A stretch of 64,000 nucleotides of DNA, from positions 62,001 through 126,000 of the forward strand of contig NZ_JAHSTU010000002.1 in assembly GCF_019145495.1 (NCBI RefSeq), written 5' to 3'. Of the stretch, positions 1 to 8,417 are shown piece by piece. Under the pieces are notes generated by a model. That model had not been told where the DNA came from, did no database searches, and worked only from the letters and a program-made list of their open reading frames with translations. The position numbers and the translations under genes were made by a program. Numbering within the stretch: position 1 is the stretch's first letter; each line of letters begins with the position of its first letter. The DNA comes from Pseudomonas azerbaijanoccidentalis. GTDB lineage: Bacteria > Pseudomonadota > Gammaproteobacteria > Pseudomonadales > Pseudomonadaceae.

Positions 1-2
1 AA

Positions 3-1655
3 TGGGAAGGTCAGGAAACCCTCGGTCTGCGCCTGAACTGGGAAAAGCGCTACATCACGCTCGGCCCGGTGGCCACCCTCCTCGGCCTCGCCTTCAAGGC
101 GTACGACCCGGATCATCTGCTGGGCGATAAAGAGGACCTGGGCATCAGCCTGGCGCTGATTCCGACCGACATCCCCGGCGTGGAAATCGGTCGTCGTCAC
201 CTGCCACTGGGCGCAGCGTTCATGAACGGCCCTAACTCCGGCAAAGACGTCTTCATCCCGCTGGAGTTCCTCATCGGGGGCCAGGAAATGCTCGGCAAAG
301 GCTGGATGATGCTGATGAATTGCCTGTCGGTCGGACGTTCGATTTCCCTTCCCGCCGTTGGCACCGGCATGGCCAAGTTCACCAGCCTGGTGACGGGCCA
401 GTACGCGCAGATTCGCGAACAGTTCAACGTGCCGATTGCGGCATTTGAAGGCATTCAGGAATCCATGGCCCGCATCGGCGGCAACGCCTGGATGATGGAT
501 GCCGCGCGGATGCTGACCGCCAATGCGGTGGATCTGGGCGAAAAACCTTCGGTGCTGTCGGCGATTCTCAAGTACCACCTCACCGAGCGGGGCCGCGAGT
601 GCATCAGCCACGCCATGGATGTGCATGGCGGCAAGGCAATCATTCAAGGACCGAACAATTACCTCGCGCGTAAATGGTGTGGCGCGCCGATTTTCATCAC
701 CGTGGAAGGCGCAAACATCCTTTCGCGCAACTTGATGATCTTCGGTCAGGGCGCCATTCGCTGCCACCCTTTCGTGCTCAAGGAAATGGCCTTGGCCACC
801 CGTGAGGACAAGGATCAGGCCCTGACCGAGTTCGATGGCCTGCTGCTCAAACACATCGGTTTTGCCGTCAGCAATGCCGCTAGCACGCTGGTGCTGAACC
901 TCGGTTTTGGCCACCTGGAACATACGCCGGGCGACAAGCTCAGCCAGGGTTACTTCCGTGCCCTCAACCGTCAGGCTGCCGCATTCGCGCTGCTTGCCGA
1001 TCTGAGCATGATGCTGCTGGGCGGCGAATTGAAACGTCGCGAACGCCTGTCGGCCCGCCTGGGCGACGTGCTTAGCAACATGTACCTGGCCAGCGCCGCG
1101 CTCAAACGCTACAACGACCTTGACGCGCCGGAGTACATGGAGCCGCTGTTTACCTGGGCCATGGAAGAAAGCCTTGGCCAGGCCGAACGGGCCATGGATG
1201 AATTGCTCAACAACTTCCCGAACAAAGTGCTGGCGTGTCTGTTGCGGGTGATCGTGTTCCCGTTTGGCCGCCGCCACAAAGGGCCTTCCGACAAGCTAGG
1301 CGCACAAGTGGCGGCGATTATCGGTCGGGCCAAAGGTGACCCGGCACTGGAGGAATTGCTCCTCGGTTGCTACCGCCCTCAGTCCGAGGAAGATCCGGTC
1401 GGCGCCCTGCAACATGCCAGCAATCTGACGGGCGCTGCACAAGCCCTGCAGAAAAAACTGCATGTGGCGCTCAAGAGCGGTCAAGTCAAACCGGTCGCCG
1501 GTGAACATGTGATCGATGCGGCGCTGGAGGCCGGCGTACTGCAACCGGTGGAAGCGCAAACCCTGCGGGAAGCTGAAGCAGCGAGACGCAAGGTGATCGA
1601 TGTCGATGACTTCGACAAAGAGGAGCTGGCGATAGCACCCGGGAAGGTCCGCTGA
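3..1655 (+). CDS. fadE: Acyl-CoA dehydrogenase FadE, C-terminal part (5' end outside window)
   Basis: Catalyses the first, FAD-dependent step of fatty acid beta-oxidation (acyl-CoA to trans-2-enoyl-CoA). The frame is open from base 3, upstream of a GTG at 69 that lies inside the protein, so the true start is before the window. About 550 codons are visible; FadE proteins are usually about 815 residues, so roughly a third is missing. The acyl-CoA dehydrogenase core is visible in motifs such as VGRSISLPAVGTG and CISHAMDVHGGKAI. The last ~280 residues fit the FadE-specific C-terminal domain (DUF1974). A strong hairpin terminator follows at 1681. Family assignment is firm; the exact paralogue is inferred from the neighbouring PA2817-type gene. 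Confidence 0.9.
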   Translation, partial: WEGQETLGLRLNWEKRYITLGPVATLLGLAFKAYDPDHLLGDKEDLGISLALIPTDIPGVEIGRRHLPLGAAFMNGPNSGKDVFIPLEFLIGGQEMLGKGWMMLMNCLSVGRSISLPAVGTGMAKFTSLVTGQYAQIREQFNVPIAAFEGIQESMARIGGNAWMMDAARMLTANAVDLGEKPSVLSAILKYHLTERGRECISHAMDVHGGKAIIQGPNNYLARKWCGAPIFITVEGANILSRNLMIFGQGAIRCHPFVLKEMALATREDKDQALTEFDGLLLKHIGFAVSNAASTLVLNLGFGHLEHTPGDKLSQGYFRALNRQAAAFALLADLSMMLLGGELKRRERLSARLGDVLSNMYLASAALKRYNDLDAPEYMEPLFTWAMEESLGQAERAMDELLNNFPNKVLACLLRVIVFPFGRRHKGPSDKLGAQVAAIIGRAKGDPALEELLLGCYRPQSEEDPVGALQHASNLTGAAQALQKKLHVALKSGQVKPVAGEHVIDAALEAGVLQPVEAQTLREAEAARRKVIDVDDFDKEELAIAPGKVR

Positions 1656-1680
1656 TCAAACCGACCCTGTACACCATGTA

Positions 1681-1720
1681 AAAACGGGCGCGGGGGCTTT
1701 ATACTCCCGCGCCCGTTTTG
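1681..1720 (+). terminator. Bidirectional hairpin terminator after fadE
   Basis: A perfect 14-bp stem (AAAACGGGCGCGGG pairing with CCCGCGCCCGTTTT) around an 11-nt loop, 25 bases after the fadE stop. The U-run lies inside the 3' arm, as in many bidirectional intrinsic terminators. The loop contains TATACT, which resembles a -10 box for the next gene, but no good -35 box is visible. Confidence 0.75.
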
Positions 1721-1738
1721 CTCTTGAGGACTTATCTC

Positions 1739-2146
1739 GTGTCCAACATCGTTGCCGATCATCTCGTATTGCTCGACCACCTGCGCAGCATCCTGGTCGC
1801 CGTAGGTGAGGCCGAACAAGTTCCCGACGAAAGCCATGCCTTGTTCCTGGAGCGCTTCGACGAACTGCTTGCACTGCTGCCGGTCGACCCGATCGAAAGT
1901 CAGTACCTGGGCCAGGACATCCTGTGCCAGGTGATCACCCGTTACCCGCAAATCGCCCACCTGGTCCCGCGCGACCTGCTGTGGTACTTCGCCGGCGACT
2001 GCCTGCACTACATGCCCGATGATGAAATCGACCTGTATCAGGCGCTGGAAGAACGTCGCTTCGAAGCTGAACAGAACGACGAACCGTTCGACTGGAACCA
2101 GGAAAAGCAGTTGCTGGCGATGTCCAACCAGGACAGCAAGCACTGA
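1739..2146 (+). CDS. PA2817 family protein (function unknown)
   Basis: A 135-residue acidic protein with no signal peptide or membrane segment. The Trp- and Asp-rich C-terminal half includes DLLWYFAGDCLHYMPDDE. It matches the conserved Pseudomonas family that sits next to fadE. I start it at GTG 1739 because TTGAGGA lies about 8 bases upstream; the in-frame TTG at 1718 lies in the terminator arm and would put that ribosome-binding site inside the gene. No enzymatic motif is recognised. A strong terminator follows at 2169, so the gene appears to be its own transcription unit or to depend on read-through from fadE. Confidence 0.8.
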   Translation: MSNIVADHLVLLDHLRSILVAVGEAEQVPDESHALFLERFDELLALLPVDPIESQYLGQDILCQVITRYPQIAHLVPRDLLWYFAGDCLHYMPDDEIDLYQALEERRFEAEQNDEPFDWNQEKQLLAMSNQDSKH

Positions 2147-2168
2147 TCTGAACGTTGTAATGCAAAGA

Positions 2169-2200
2169 GGCCCGCATGGTTGAACATGCGGGCCTTTTTT
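2169..2200 (+). terminator. Intrinsic terminator after the PA2817-family gene
   Basis: Ten-base-pair stem GGCCCGCATG / CATGCGGGCC with a 6-nt loop, followed by TTTTTT. It lies 22 bases after the stop codon. Confidence 0.92.
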
Positions 2201-2218
2201 GTATTTCCGGGCAGATCG

Positions 2219-2294
2219 AAAGATCGCAGCCTTCGGCAGCTCCTACCTTGAAATACGTGCTTCCTGTAGGAGCTGCCGAAGGCTGCGATCTTTT
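2219..2294. repeat. REP pair, family A (GATCGCAG/GTAGGAGC), copy 1
   Basis: Two inverted copies of a ~28-base element, AGATCGCAGCCTTCGGCAGC... and ...GCTGCCGAAGGCTGCGATCT, separated by ~20 bases. GATCGCAG is at the outer ends and CTCCTAC at the inner ends. It lies between the convergent ends of the PA2817-family gene and the LysR gene. The same element occurs eight more times in the window. Confidence 0.9.
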
Positions 2295-2303
2295 GATCTT
2301 TAT

Positions 2304-3302
2304 TCAAAACAATCCGTCACTCTCGGGCAACTCATACTCCGATACCGCCGTCATCAGGCTGCCCGACTTGCCGGGCTTGCCCAACGTCGGCTCCTTCGCC
2401 AGGCACTCCACCAAATAATCAATCAACACCCGTATTTTCGGCGGCAAGTATCGGGTCGGCGAATGCAGCAACCAGGCACCTCCGTGGTAGGACGCCAGAA
2501 AGGTCCAATCCGGCAACACTTGCACCATCAGTCCTTTCTCCAACGCGCGACGCGCGGTGAAATACGGCAGGCTGCCAATACCGATGTGCTGCAACACTGC
2601 GCCAAACCGCACGCCCGTGTGATTGGCGGCGTATCGACCACGCACGCCAACAGTGACCGACTTGCTGCCCTTTTTGAATTTCCAACGTGCATCGCTCGGG
2701 GTTTCGCCCAGATAAATGCAGCTGTGGTTGAGCAGGTCGTGGGGATGCGTCGGCGTGCCATGCTCGGCCAGATACTGCGGTGTGGCGCAGAGCAAATGGT
2801 CGATGGTCAGCAACTGGCGCCCCACCAACCCCGCCGGCGGTCGATCGGTGATGCGAATCGCCAGGTCGACGTGATCGTCGATCAAGTCCACCTGACGATC
2901 CTCAAGCAACAGTTCCACATCGACTTTGGGATACCGGCGCAAAAACTCCGGCATGTGTGGATGAATCACAATCCGGCCCACCGCTTTCGGCACACTGAGG
3001 CGCACCACGCCCTCGGGCTCATCGGTGAACTGACCACTGATTTCCATCACCGAGCGGGCGGCGTTGACCATCTCCTGGCAGCGCTTGAAGACCTCTTCGC
3101 CACCATCGCTCAAACGCAGCTTGCGCGTGGTGCGTTGCAGCAGACGCGTGGCCAGCGCTTTCTCCAGCCGCGAGATACTGCGACTGACCGCCGAGGGTGA
3201 AGAGCCCAATTGGCGTGCCGCTTCGGAGAAACTGCCGGTCTCGACGACCTTGACGAAAATCGCCATTTCACCCAGCAGCGGCAGTGGAAGATTTATGCTC
3301 AC
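2304..3302 (-). CDS. LysR-family transcriptional regulator
   Basis: A 332-residue LysR regulator. The N-terminal winged helix-turn-helix is visible at residues ~13-70 (FVKVVETGSFSEAARQLG followed by SPSAVSRSISRLE), then a substrate-binding domain running to about residue 300. The start is GTG with GGACT about 9 bases upstream; an in-frame ATG at codon 13 begins directly at the HTH and is the alternative. It is transcribed away from the AlaX-type gene, with a ~90-base AT-rich spacer, so it may regulate itself or that gene. The co-inducer is unknown. The end of the gene is flanked by a REP pair. Confidence 0.9.
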   Translation of the reverse strand: MSINLPLPLLGEMAIFVKVVETGSFSEAARQLGSSPSAVSRSISRLEKALATRLLQRTTRKLRLSDGGEEVFKRCQEMVNAARSVMEISGQFTDEPEGVVRLSVPKAVGRIVIHPHMPEFLRRYPKVDVELLLEDRQVDLIDDHVDLAIRITDRPPAGLVGRQLLTIDHLLCATPQYLAEHGTPTHPHDLLNHSCIYLGETPSDARWKFKKGSKSVTVGVRGRYAANHTGVRFGAVLQHIGIGSLPYFTARRALEKGLMVQVLPDWTFLASYHGGAWLLHSPTRYLPPKIRVLIDYLVECLAKEPTLGKPGKSGSLMTAVSEYELPESDGLF

Positions 3303-3332
3303 AACGCAACAGTCCTTTGATGTTTGAACGGA

Positions 3333-3361
3333 TTATCACGCTATTCCACCCTTCATATAAT
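3333..3361 (+). promoter_or_regulatory. Candidate sigma-70 promoter for the AlaX-type gene
   Basis: TATAAT at 3356-3361 with TTATCA at 3333-3338, spacing 17, about 33 bases before the ATG at 3394. It lies in an AT-rich island (about 3350-3382) that stands out from the GC-rich surroundings. Divergent LysR operators could overlap it; none is clearly recognisable. Confidence 0.5.
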
Positions 3362-3393
3362 AAAAAATAGAAATTTAAATTTGGGCATGGACT

Positions 3394-4020
3394 ATGACGC
3401 TTCGCCTTTTTTTCCATAGTGATGACCTCAAGGCCAACGTGGAAGTCCTGGACTGCACACCCCACGAGAGCGAATTCGCTGTGGTGCTGCGCGCAACACT
3501 GTTTCACCCTCAGGGCGGAGGGCAACCCTTCGATACTGGCTGGATCGGCGAAAGCCGAGTACTGCGCGTCGTTCAGGATCCGGACCGGATCATCCATTTC
3601 GTCGACCGCCCGGTAAAAATCGGCATGACCCAGATCCACATCGACGAAGAGCGCCGCCAGTTCAATACGCGGATGCATTCAGCCGGCCACCTGATCGGTC
3701 ATTTTGTCCAGGCCATGGGCTGGATGCCGATCAAGGCGCATCACTGGCCAGGCGAAGGAAGGGTGCAATTCAAGCCAACGGAATCGGCCCGGGAAGTTGA
3801 AACGCAAACCCTGCAACAAGGCATTGAGCAGTGGATCACCGATGATCTGCCACGCCTGATTTCACTGCGCGAAGGCGCTCGGGAAATCGGCTTCGGCGAA
3901 CTGCCCGCCTACGGTTGCGGAGGCACGCATGTACGTAGCCTGAAGGATCTGGGCGCGGTCAAGATCGAATCCCTTTCGCAAAAGAAAGGGACGCTGTCCG
4001 TTCACTACCACGTGGACTGA
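3394..4020 (+). CDS. Alanyl-tRNA editing protein (AlaX-like)
   Basis: A 208-residue stand-alone relative of the AlaRS editing domain, expected to hydrolyse mischarged Ser-tRNA(Ala) or Gly-tRNA(Ala). The zinc-binding signature is complete: HSAGH (HxxxH) near residue 97 and CGGTH (CxxxH) near residue 176. The N-terminal FHPQGGGQPFDTG segment is typical of the family. The length fits the AlaX-S/M type without the aminoacylation domain or C-Ala. It is divergent from a LysR gene and 59 bases upstream of a LysE exporter, an arrangement that might link amino acid export to protection from mischarging; that link is inference. Confidence 0.9.
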   Translation: MTLRLFFHSDDLKANVEVLDCTPHESEFAVVLRATLFHPQGGGQPFDTGWIGESRVLRVVQDPDRIIHFVDRPVKIGMTQIHIDEERRQFNTRMHSAGHLIGHFVQAMGWMPIKAHHWPGEGRVQFKPTESAREVETQTLQQGIEQWITDDLPRLISLREGAREIGFGELPAYGCGGTHVRSLKDLGAVKIESLSQKKGTLSVHYHVD

Positions 4021-4079
4021 GCCTTTCGTTCTTTGTCGGCTATCGCGGCACCGCTTCCCCCTGACCTTCTGGAGTTGAG

Positions 4080-4718
4080 ATGCTTTCAAATTACCTGGGC
4101 GAGTTTCTGGCGCTGGCGATCATCCACTTTCTCGCCGTGGTCGCCCCCGGCCCGGACTTCGCCGTAACCATCCGTCAAAGCGTGCGTTTCGGCCGCTGGG
4201 TAGGGATCTGCACAGCACTGGGCATCGGCGCGGGCATTTCCGTGCATGTGCTGTACACCGTGCTTGGCGTAGGCGCATTGATGCATACCACACCGTGGCT
4301 ATTAACAGTGGCCAAAGTCGTGGGCGGCGCCTACATCCTGTATTTGGGTGTGACCCTGGTGCGCAGCCAACCGAAATCAGTACTGGAGGGCGATAAAGCC
4401 ACTGAAGAGCCGATTATCGAGCAAACGTTGCTGAAGGCCTTCACCACCGGTTTTCTGACCAACGCCACCAACCCGAAGGCCACACTGTTTTTCCTGGCGA
4501 TTTTCACCACCCTCATCAGCGCCACGACACCGCTGAAGGTTCAGGCGCTTTACGGCGTGTGGATGTGCTTTGTAAACGCCCTGTGGTTTGTGATCGTGGC
4601 GTTGTTCTTTTCCAGCCCCAAGGTCAGGTTGTTGTTCATGCGCATGGGCCACTGGTTCGAACGCAGCATGGGCGTGATCCTGATTTTGTTTGCCGGGCGA
4701 TTGATGCTGTCGATGTAA
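4080..4718 (+). CDS. LysE/RhtB-family amino acid exporter
   Basis: A 212-residue inner-membrane protein with about six hydrophobic segments. The N-terminal signature HFLAVVAPGPDFAVTIRQS is the LysE/RhtB hallmark. These proteins export amino acids or derivatives such as homoserine, threonine or lysine by proton antiport. The ATG has CTGGAGTTG immediately upstream. It follows the AlaX-type gene by 59 bases and is closed by its own terminator, so the two may form a short operon. The substrate cannot be read from the sequence. Confidence 0.9.
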   Translation: MLSNYLGEFLALAIIHFLAVVAPGPDFAVTIRQSVRFGRWVGICTALGIGAGISVHVLYTVLGVGALMHTTPWLLTVAKVVGGAYILYLGVTLVRSQPKSVLEGDKATEEPIIEQTLLKAFTTGFLTNATNPKATLFFLAIFTTLISATTPLKVQALYGVWMCFVNALWFVIVALFFSSPKVRLLFMRMGHWFERSMGVILILFAGRLMLSM

Positions 4719-4732
4719 AAGCGCAGGACATG

Positions 4733-4767
4733 AAAAGGCCCGCTCAGTCAGACTGGCGGGCCTTTTT
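4733..4767 (+). terminator. Intrinsic terminator after the LysE gene
   Basis: Stem AAAAGGCCCGC / GCGGGCCTTTT around a 12-nt loop, ending in a T-run, 15 bases after the stop codon. Confidence 0.9.
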
Positions 4768-4795
4768 ATTTGTCGCGTACAAATCACGCGCAAAC

Positions 4796-4826
4796 AAAAA
4801 CGCCGCTCAATGAGCGGCGTTTTTGT
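4796..4826 (-). terminator. Terminator of the tRNA-Glu/tRNA-Gly transcript
   Basis: Stem AACGCCGCTCA / TGAGCGGCGTT with A- and T-runs on either side, so it can work in both directions. On the minus strand it lies directly after the CCA end of tRNA-Gly. Confidence 0.85.
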
Positions 4827-4832
4827 TAAATA

Positions 4833-4908
<76 letters not shown>

Positions 4909-4910
4909 AT

Positions 4911-4986
4911 TGGCGTCCCCTAGGGGACTCGAACCCCTGTTACCGCCGTGAAAGGGCGGTGTCCTAGGCCACTAGACGAAGGGGAC
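4911..4986 (-). tRNA. tRNA-Glu (anticodon TTC)
   Basis: A 76-base cloverleaf on the minus strand, starting GTCCCCTT and ending GGGGACGCCA with an encoded CCA. The anticodon loop reads CTTTCAC and the T-arm contains GGGGTTCGAGTCCCC. It is first in the Glu-Gly pair and lies ~55 bases downstream of a strong promoter. Confidence 0.98.
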
Positions 4987-5040
4987 ACACTACAACATTC
5001 ACTCCCTGCTTCGTTTCGCTGTGTGCTTTACGCTGCAAGT

Positions 5041-5076
5041 GGCGCGCATTCTATGGATGGATTGAGAGGTCGTCAA
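5041..5076 (-). promoter_or_regulatory. Strong sigma-70 promoter of the tRNA-Glu/Gly operon with GC-rich discriminator
   Basis: On the minus strand, TTGACG (5076-5071) is followed after exactly 17 bases by TAGAAT (5053-5048) and then GCGCGCC. The GC-rich discriminator next to the -10 box is the known mark of stringently (ppGpp) controlled stable-RNA promoters. Confidence 0.85.
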
Positions 5077-5360
5077 CCCCCTGATATAAATTTATTTAAA
5101 TCAATGACTTCGCCCTGCTTTCCAGCCTCAATCCGGATTTTCCGTCGCCCGGCGTTTGACGCCTATATTCTGACACTCGCCAAGGCGTTATAGTCGGCGA
5201 CATCAGTGATGGCAATCAGCCTTATAGGTGCCAGCATTTATGTAAGCAGACTGCGGCCGATACAGATAGAGCCACATCGATCCAGCTCGTCGAGCAGCCC
5301 TAGGCGCTTATATAGCAAGCCACTACACTCGCACGCGAACCCTAAAAAGAGGTCTTACCG
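5077..5360. other. Intergenic spacer upstream of the membrane-anchored protein
   Basis: About 280 bases between the tRNA promoter and the GTG at 5361. TATAGT at 5189 is a possible -10 box but lacks a convincing -35 at 17 bases. AAAAGAGG at about 5344 is the ribosome-binding site of the next gene. No RNA gene or repeat was recognised. Confidence 0.5.
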
Positions 5361-6131
5361 GTGACACCACTCATGATCACCCTGCTCGTCGTAGCCGGGA
5401 TCGCATTATTGATCGCCATTGGCTACATCAACCATGTGGTGGAAAACAACAAGCTGGAAAGGGCCCGTACCAAGGTTGAACTTAACGATCGCCTGCGTCG
5501 TTGCGGTGAGATCACCGAGACCTTCCCCGGTCAGCTGATGACACCCGCGCTCAAGCTGCTGATTACCCGTTTGGAACTGAACGTGTGTCAGCGTCTGCTG
5601 AACCTGGAAAAAACCAGCTCTAACCTCAAGGCACGGATTTCCGAGCTGGAGGCATTGGTGGCACAAGGCGAATCGATCCCGGTCAACAACCCGCCGGCGC
5701 CGATCCAGACCGAAGCCAAGGCCAAGGACGTGCGCTTTCTGCTTGAGGCCTTGCACGGCCAGATCACCCGCGCCGCCCAGGACGGCTTCCTGCCGCCCAA
5801 TGAAGCCAAGCGCTGGGTCCGCGAAGTCCGCCATATTCTGGTGCTGCTGCACATCGAGTTCTTCAACAACCTCGGCCAGCACTCGCTGCAACAGAATCAA
5901 CCCGGCCAAGCGCGGCTGGCGTTCGAGCGCGGCGTGCAGTATCTGCGCAAACAGCAGGAGCCGCAGATCTACGCCGAACAATTGGAATACCTGGAAAAAC
6001 TCCTGGCCCGCGCCAACGCCCAAGTCATGGACCGCATCGCCCCGGTAGACGGCGAAGTGAACCAACTGACCGAAGGCCTCAAGGACGTCGAAGCGGATGC
6101 GGACTGGAAGAAGAAAGTGATCTACGACTGA
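5361..6131 (+). CDS. Conserved membrane-anchored coiled-coil protein, function unknown
   Basis: A 256-residue protein with one N-terminal transmembrane segment (residues ~4-24) and a long, mostly helical, charged cytoplasmic part. Heptad-like stretches occur at ~27-115, followed by a Pro/Ala linker and a second helical region ending in a lysine-rich tail. The start is GTG with AAAAGAGG about 9 bases upstream. It has no catalytic motif that I recognise and is monocistronic, with a terminator 16 bases after the stop. It might be an envelope or division accessory protein, but the sequence gives no direct proof. Confidence 0.75.
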   Translation: MTPLMITLLVVAGIALLIAIGYINHVVENNKLERARTKVELNDRLRRCGEITETFPGQLMTPALKLLITRLELNVCQRLLNLEKTSSNLKARISELEALVAQGESIPVNNPPAPIQTEAKAKDVRFLLEALHGQITRAAQDGFLPPNEAKRWVREVRHILVLLHIEFFNNLGQHSLQQNQPGQARLAFERGVQYLRKQQEPQIYAEQLEYLEKLLARANAQVMDRIAPVDGEVNQLTEGLKDVEADADWKKKVIYD

Positions 6132-6146
6132 TCAGCGACAAAAGAG

Positions 6147-6173
6147 AAAGCCACCGGGAGGTGGCTTTTTTTT
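6147..6173 (+). terminator. Intrinsic terminator
   Basis: Stem AAAGCCACC / GGTGGCTTT with a 4-nt GGGA loop, followed by five further T residues, shortly after the stop at 6131. Confidence 0.93.
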
Positions 6174-6225
6174 GTGCTGGATTTAGAGGCTGTATACATC
6201 CGAGGGAAATACGTCGGCTTTCAGG

Positions 6226-6330
6226 CCGTCATCGCCGGCAGGCTGGCTAGTTCCTTTTTGGCGTTTGAAAAAGGGACTCGCCGTAAGGGCGAAACCATAA
6301 GCAGCCGTTACCGCAGCAACGGATATGTAC
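6226..6330. repeat. Solitary REP-like half element plus two small hairpins
   Basis: GTCATCGCCGGCAGGCTGG (from ~6229) resembles one arm of the family C repeats, but no inverted partner lies nearby. It is followed by hairpin TCGCC/GGCGA (6278-6292) and hairpin CCGTT/AACGG (6305-6322). The block lies between a terminator and the 3' end of the chemoreceptor gene and has no convincing coding content. Confidence 0.5.
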
Positions 6331-6344
6331 CCAATCAAAAAAAC

Positions 6345-8309
6345 TCAAAGCCTGAAATGCCCCACCATCCCCTTCAGCTCAACCCCCAACTGCGCCAACT
6401 CGATACTCGATGCCGCATTGCCCTGCATCGCCACCGACGACTGATCGGCGCTGGCACGAATACTCGTGACGCTGCGATTGATCTCCTCGGCCACCGAACT
6501 CTGCTCCTCGGCCGCCGCCGCGATCTGCTGGTTCATCTGCTGAATCAGCGATACCGCCGCCGCGATACTGCCCAGCGCACTTTCAGTTTGCAGGGCATCG
6601 CTGACCGCCAGTTTCACCAGTTCGCCGCTGCTCTGGATCTGCTGCACCGACGCCTGCGCCGCTGTGCGCAAGGCGCTGACCAGCCGTTCGATTTCCTCGG
6701 TTGATTGCTGAGTGCGCTTGGCCAAGGCTCGCACTTCGTCGGCCACCACCGCAAAGCCCCTGCCCTGCTCGCCGGCACGCGCAGCTTCAATGGCCGCATT
6801 GAGCGCCAGCAGGTTGGTCTGCTCTGCCACACTCTTGATCACGCCGAGCACCGTGCCGATGTTCTGGATTTCTGCACTCAGGCTTTCGATGCTGGAACTG
6901 GCCGAATTGGCCGAGTCGGCCAGTTGCTCGATCCGCGCCATGCTTTGGCGCACCACGTGCTGGCCGCTCTCGACTTTGCCGTCCGCCGTTTGCGCAGCCT
7001 GGGCAGCCTCTTCTGCATTACGCGCAACGTCGTGAACGGTGGCGGTCATCTGGTTCATCGCCGTGGCCACCTGCTCGGTTTCTTCTTTCTGACTGCTGAC
7101 TTCAAGATTGGTCTGCTCGGTCACCGCTGACAGCGATTGCGCCGAGGTTGCCAGTTGCTCGATACCCGCCTGCAAACCGCTGACAATCTGGCTAAGCCCC
7201 GCGCCCATTTGCTGCATGGCCTGCATCAGCTGGCCAATCTCATCGCGGCGGGTGACTTCGACGGTCCCGCTTAGATCCCCCGAGGCGATCTGCTGCGCTA
7301 CACGGATCACGCTGCGCAACGGTGCCACGATCAACCGGGTAATCACCCAGGCGGCGATCAAACCGACCAGCAACGCCAGAGCCGAAGAGCCGATGATCAG
7401 CAGCGAGTTCTTTTGCAGTTCCGTTTGCATCGATTGATCTTCGGCGCCGTACGCCTGATCCACCCGCTCCACCACTTGGCCTGCACGTTGATGCAGTTGC
7501 AGATAAACGGTTTTTTCCTGCTCCAGCAAACCGGTGTATTCGGCAAGCTTGTCATTGAAGCTGGCTATATGACCGGTCACTTCATTGAGCACCGTTTGAT
7601 AGCCCTCATCCTTGACCGTGGTTTTCAGCTGCTCGGCCTGGGTCAGCGCCTGGCTGGCCTGCTCGATCTTGCCCTGCCCGGCGCTGTCATCACCCTTGCG
7701 ACTCTGGTCCAGACGCACGCGCGCTTCGTTCATGGCTTGCAGCATCAGGCGTGAAACCTGGCTGACCTGGTTGGCTTGCTCGATGAATTGTGCGCCGTCC
7801 TTGCCTTCGGAATCCTTCAGGGTATAGGCCCCGTCATCGGCAAGTCCGGCCTGCAATACGTCCAGGTTATTGGCGACGCTGGACACCGACCAACTGGCCA
7901 TTTCCAGTGCCAGGTCCTTCGCCTGACTGAGCGAGACAAACTCGTCAAACGCCTTGCGATACGCCGCCAGGGACTGCTCGACGTCGGTCATCACCGGCAC
8001 ATTGGCTGCCGACGCAGCCTTGAGCTGATTCGCCAGCGCGACCAGACCGCCCACGCCTTCACGCAGGGCATCGGCGGTTTTCGGGTTGCCATGCAAGGCG
8101 TACTCCTGCTCCAGCAGGCGCACCTTGAGCAAACCGCTGTTGAGCGATGACATCTGCTTGAGCCCGTCGAAACGCTGGCTGATGGTTTGCAGAGACCAGA
8201 CGCCGATGGCCGCCACCACAGCAGTCAACAGCAGCACGAGCACAAACCCCACACCCAGTTTCTTTGCCATACCGAGGTTGGCAAAACGTCCTTGCACGGC
8301 CGAAATCAT
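6345..8309 (-). CDS. Methyl-accepting chemotaxis protein (HBM-type sensor likely)
   Basis: A 654-residue chemoreceptor. TM1 lies at ~20-41 and TM2 at ~302-323. Between them is a ~260-residue all-helical periplasmic domain, whose length and character fit the helical bimodular (HBM) sensors of McpS-type receptors. HAMP follows TM2 and the signalling hairpin tip reads [19 protein letters not shown]. No CheR-binding pentapeptide is seen at the C-terminus. I start at ATG 8309, which has AGGGGA ~10 bases upstream; an upstream in-frame start at 8396 would add 29 polar residues before TM1 and is unlikely. HBM receptors often sense organic acids; the ligand here is unknown. Confidence 0.92.
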   Translation of the reverse strand: MISAVQGRFANLGMAKKLGVGFVLVLLLTAVVAAIGVWSLQTISQRFDGLKQMSSLNSGLLKVRLLEQEYALHGNPKTADALREGVGGLVALANQLKAASAANVPVMTDVEQSLAAYRKAFDEFVSLSQAKDLALEMASWSVSSVANNLDVLQAGLADDGAYTLKDSEGKDGAQFIEQANQVSQVSRLMLQAMNEARVRLDQSRKGDDSAGQGKIEQASQALTQAEQLKTTVKDEGYQTVLNEVTGHIASFNDKLAEYTGLLEQEKTVYLQLHQRAGQVVERVDQAYGAEDQSMQTELQKNSLLIIGSSALALLVGLIAAWVITRLIVAPLRSVIRVAQQIASGDLSGTVEVTRRDEIGQLMQAMQQMGAGLSQIVSGLQAGIEQLATSAQSLSAVTEQTNLEVSSQKEETEQVATAMNQMTATVHDVARNAEEAAQAAQTADGKVESGQHVVRQSMARIEQLADSANSASSSIESLSAEIQNIGTVLGVIKSVAEQTNLLALNAAIEAARAGEQGRGFAVVADEVRALAKRTQQSTEEIERLVSALRTAAQASVQQIQSSGELVKLAVSDALQTESALGSIAAAVSLIQQMNQQIAAAAEEQSSVAEEINRSVTSIRASADQSSVAMQGNAASSIELAQLGVELKGMVGHFRL

Positions 8310-8417
8310 TGCGCGTAGTCCCCTGCCATAGTCTATAGACGCAGATTCGCAACGGGCCTCTACCAACACAAGTCTCTGGCGTCGGAATAATGGCAAAAAG
8401 CTACGTCCACGTCGTTT

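Noticed and set aside
2219..2294. CRISPR-like repeats
   Set aside because: The recurrent elements are inverted doublets spread over the whole window, not tandem direct repeats with regular spacers, and no cas genes are present.
6174..6704. A 176-codon plus-strand frame over the 3' end of the chemoreceptor gene
   Set aside because: Most of it is antisense to the conserved MCP signalling domain; only the first ~55 codons are intergenic and they coincide with repeat-like sequence.
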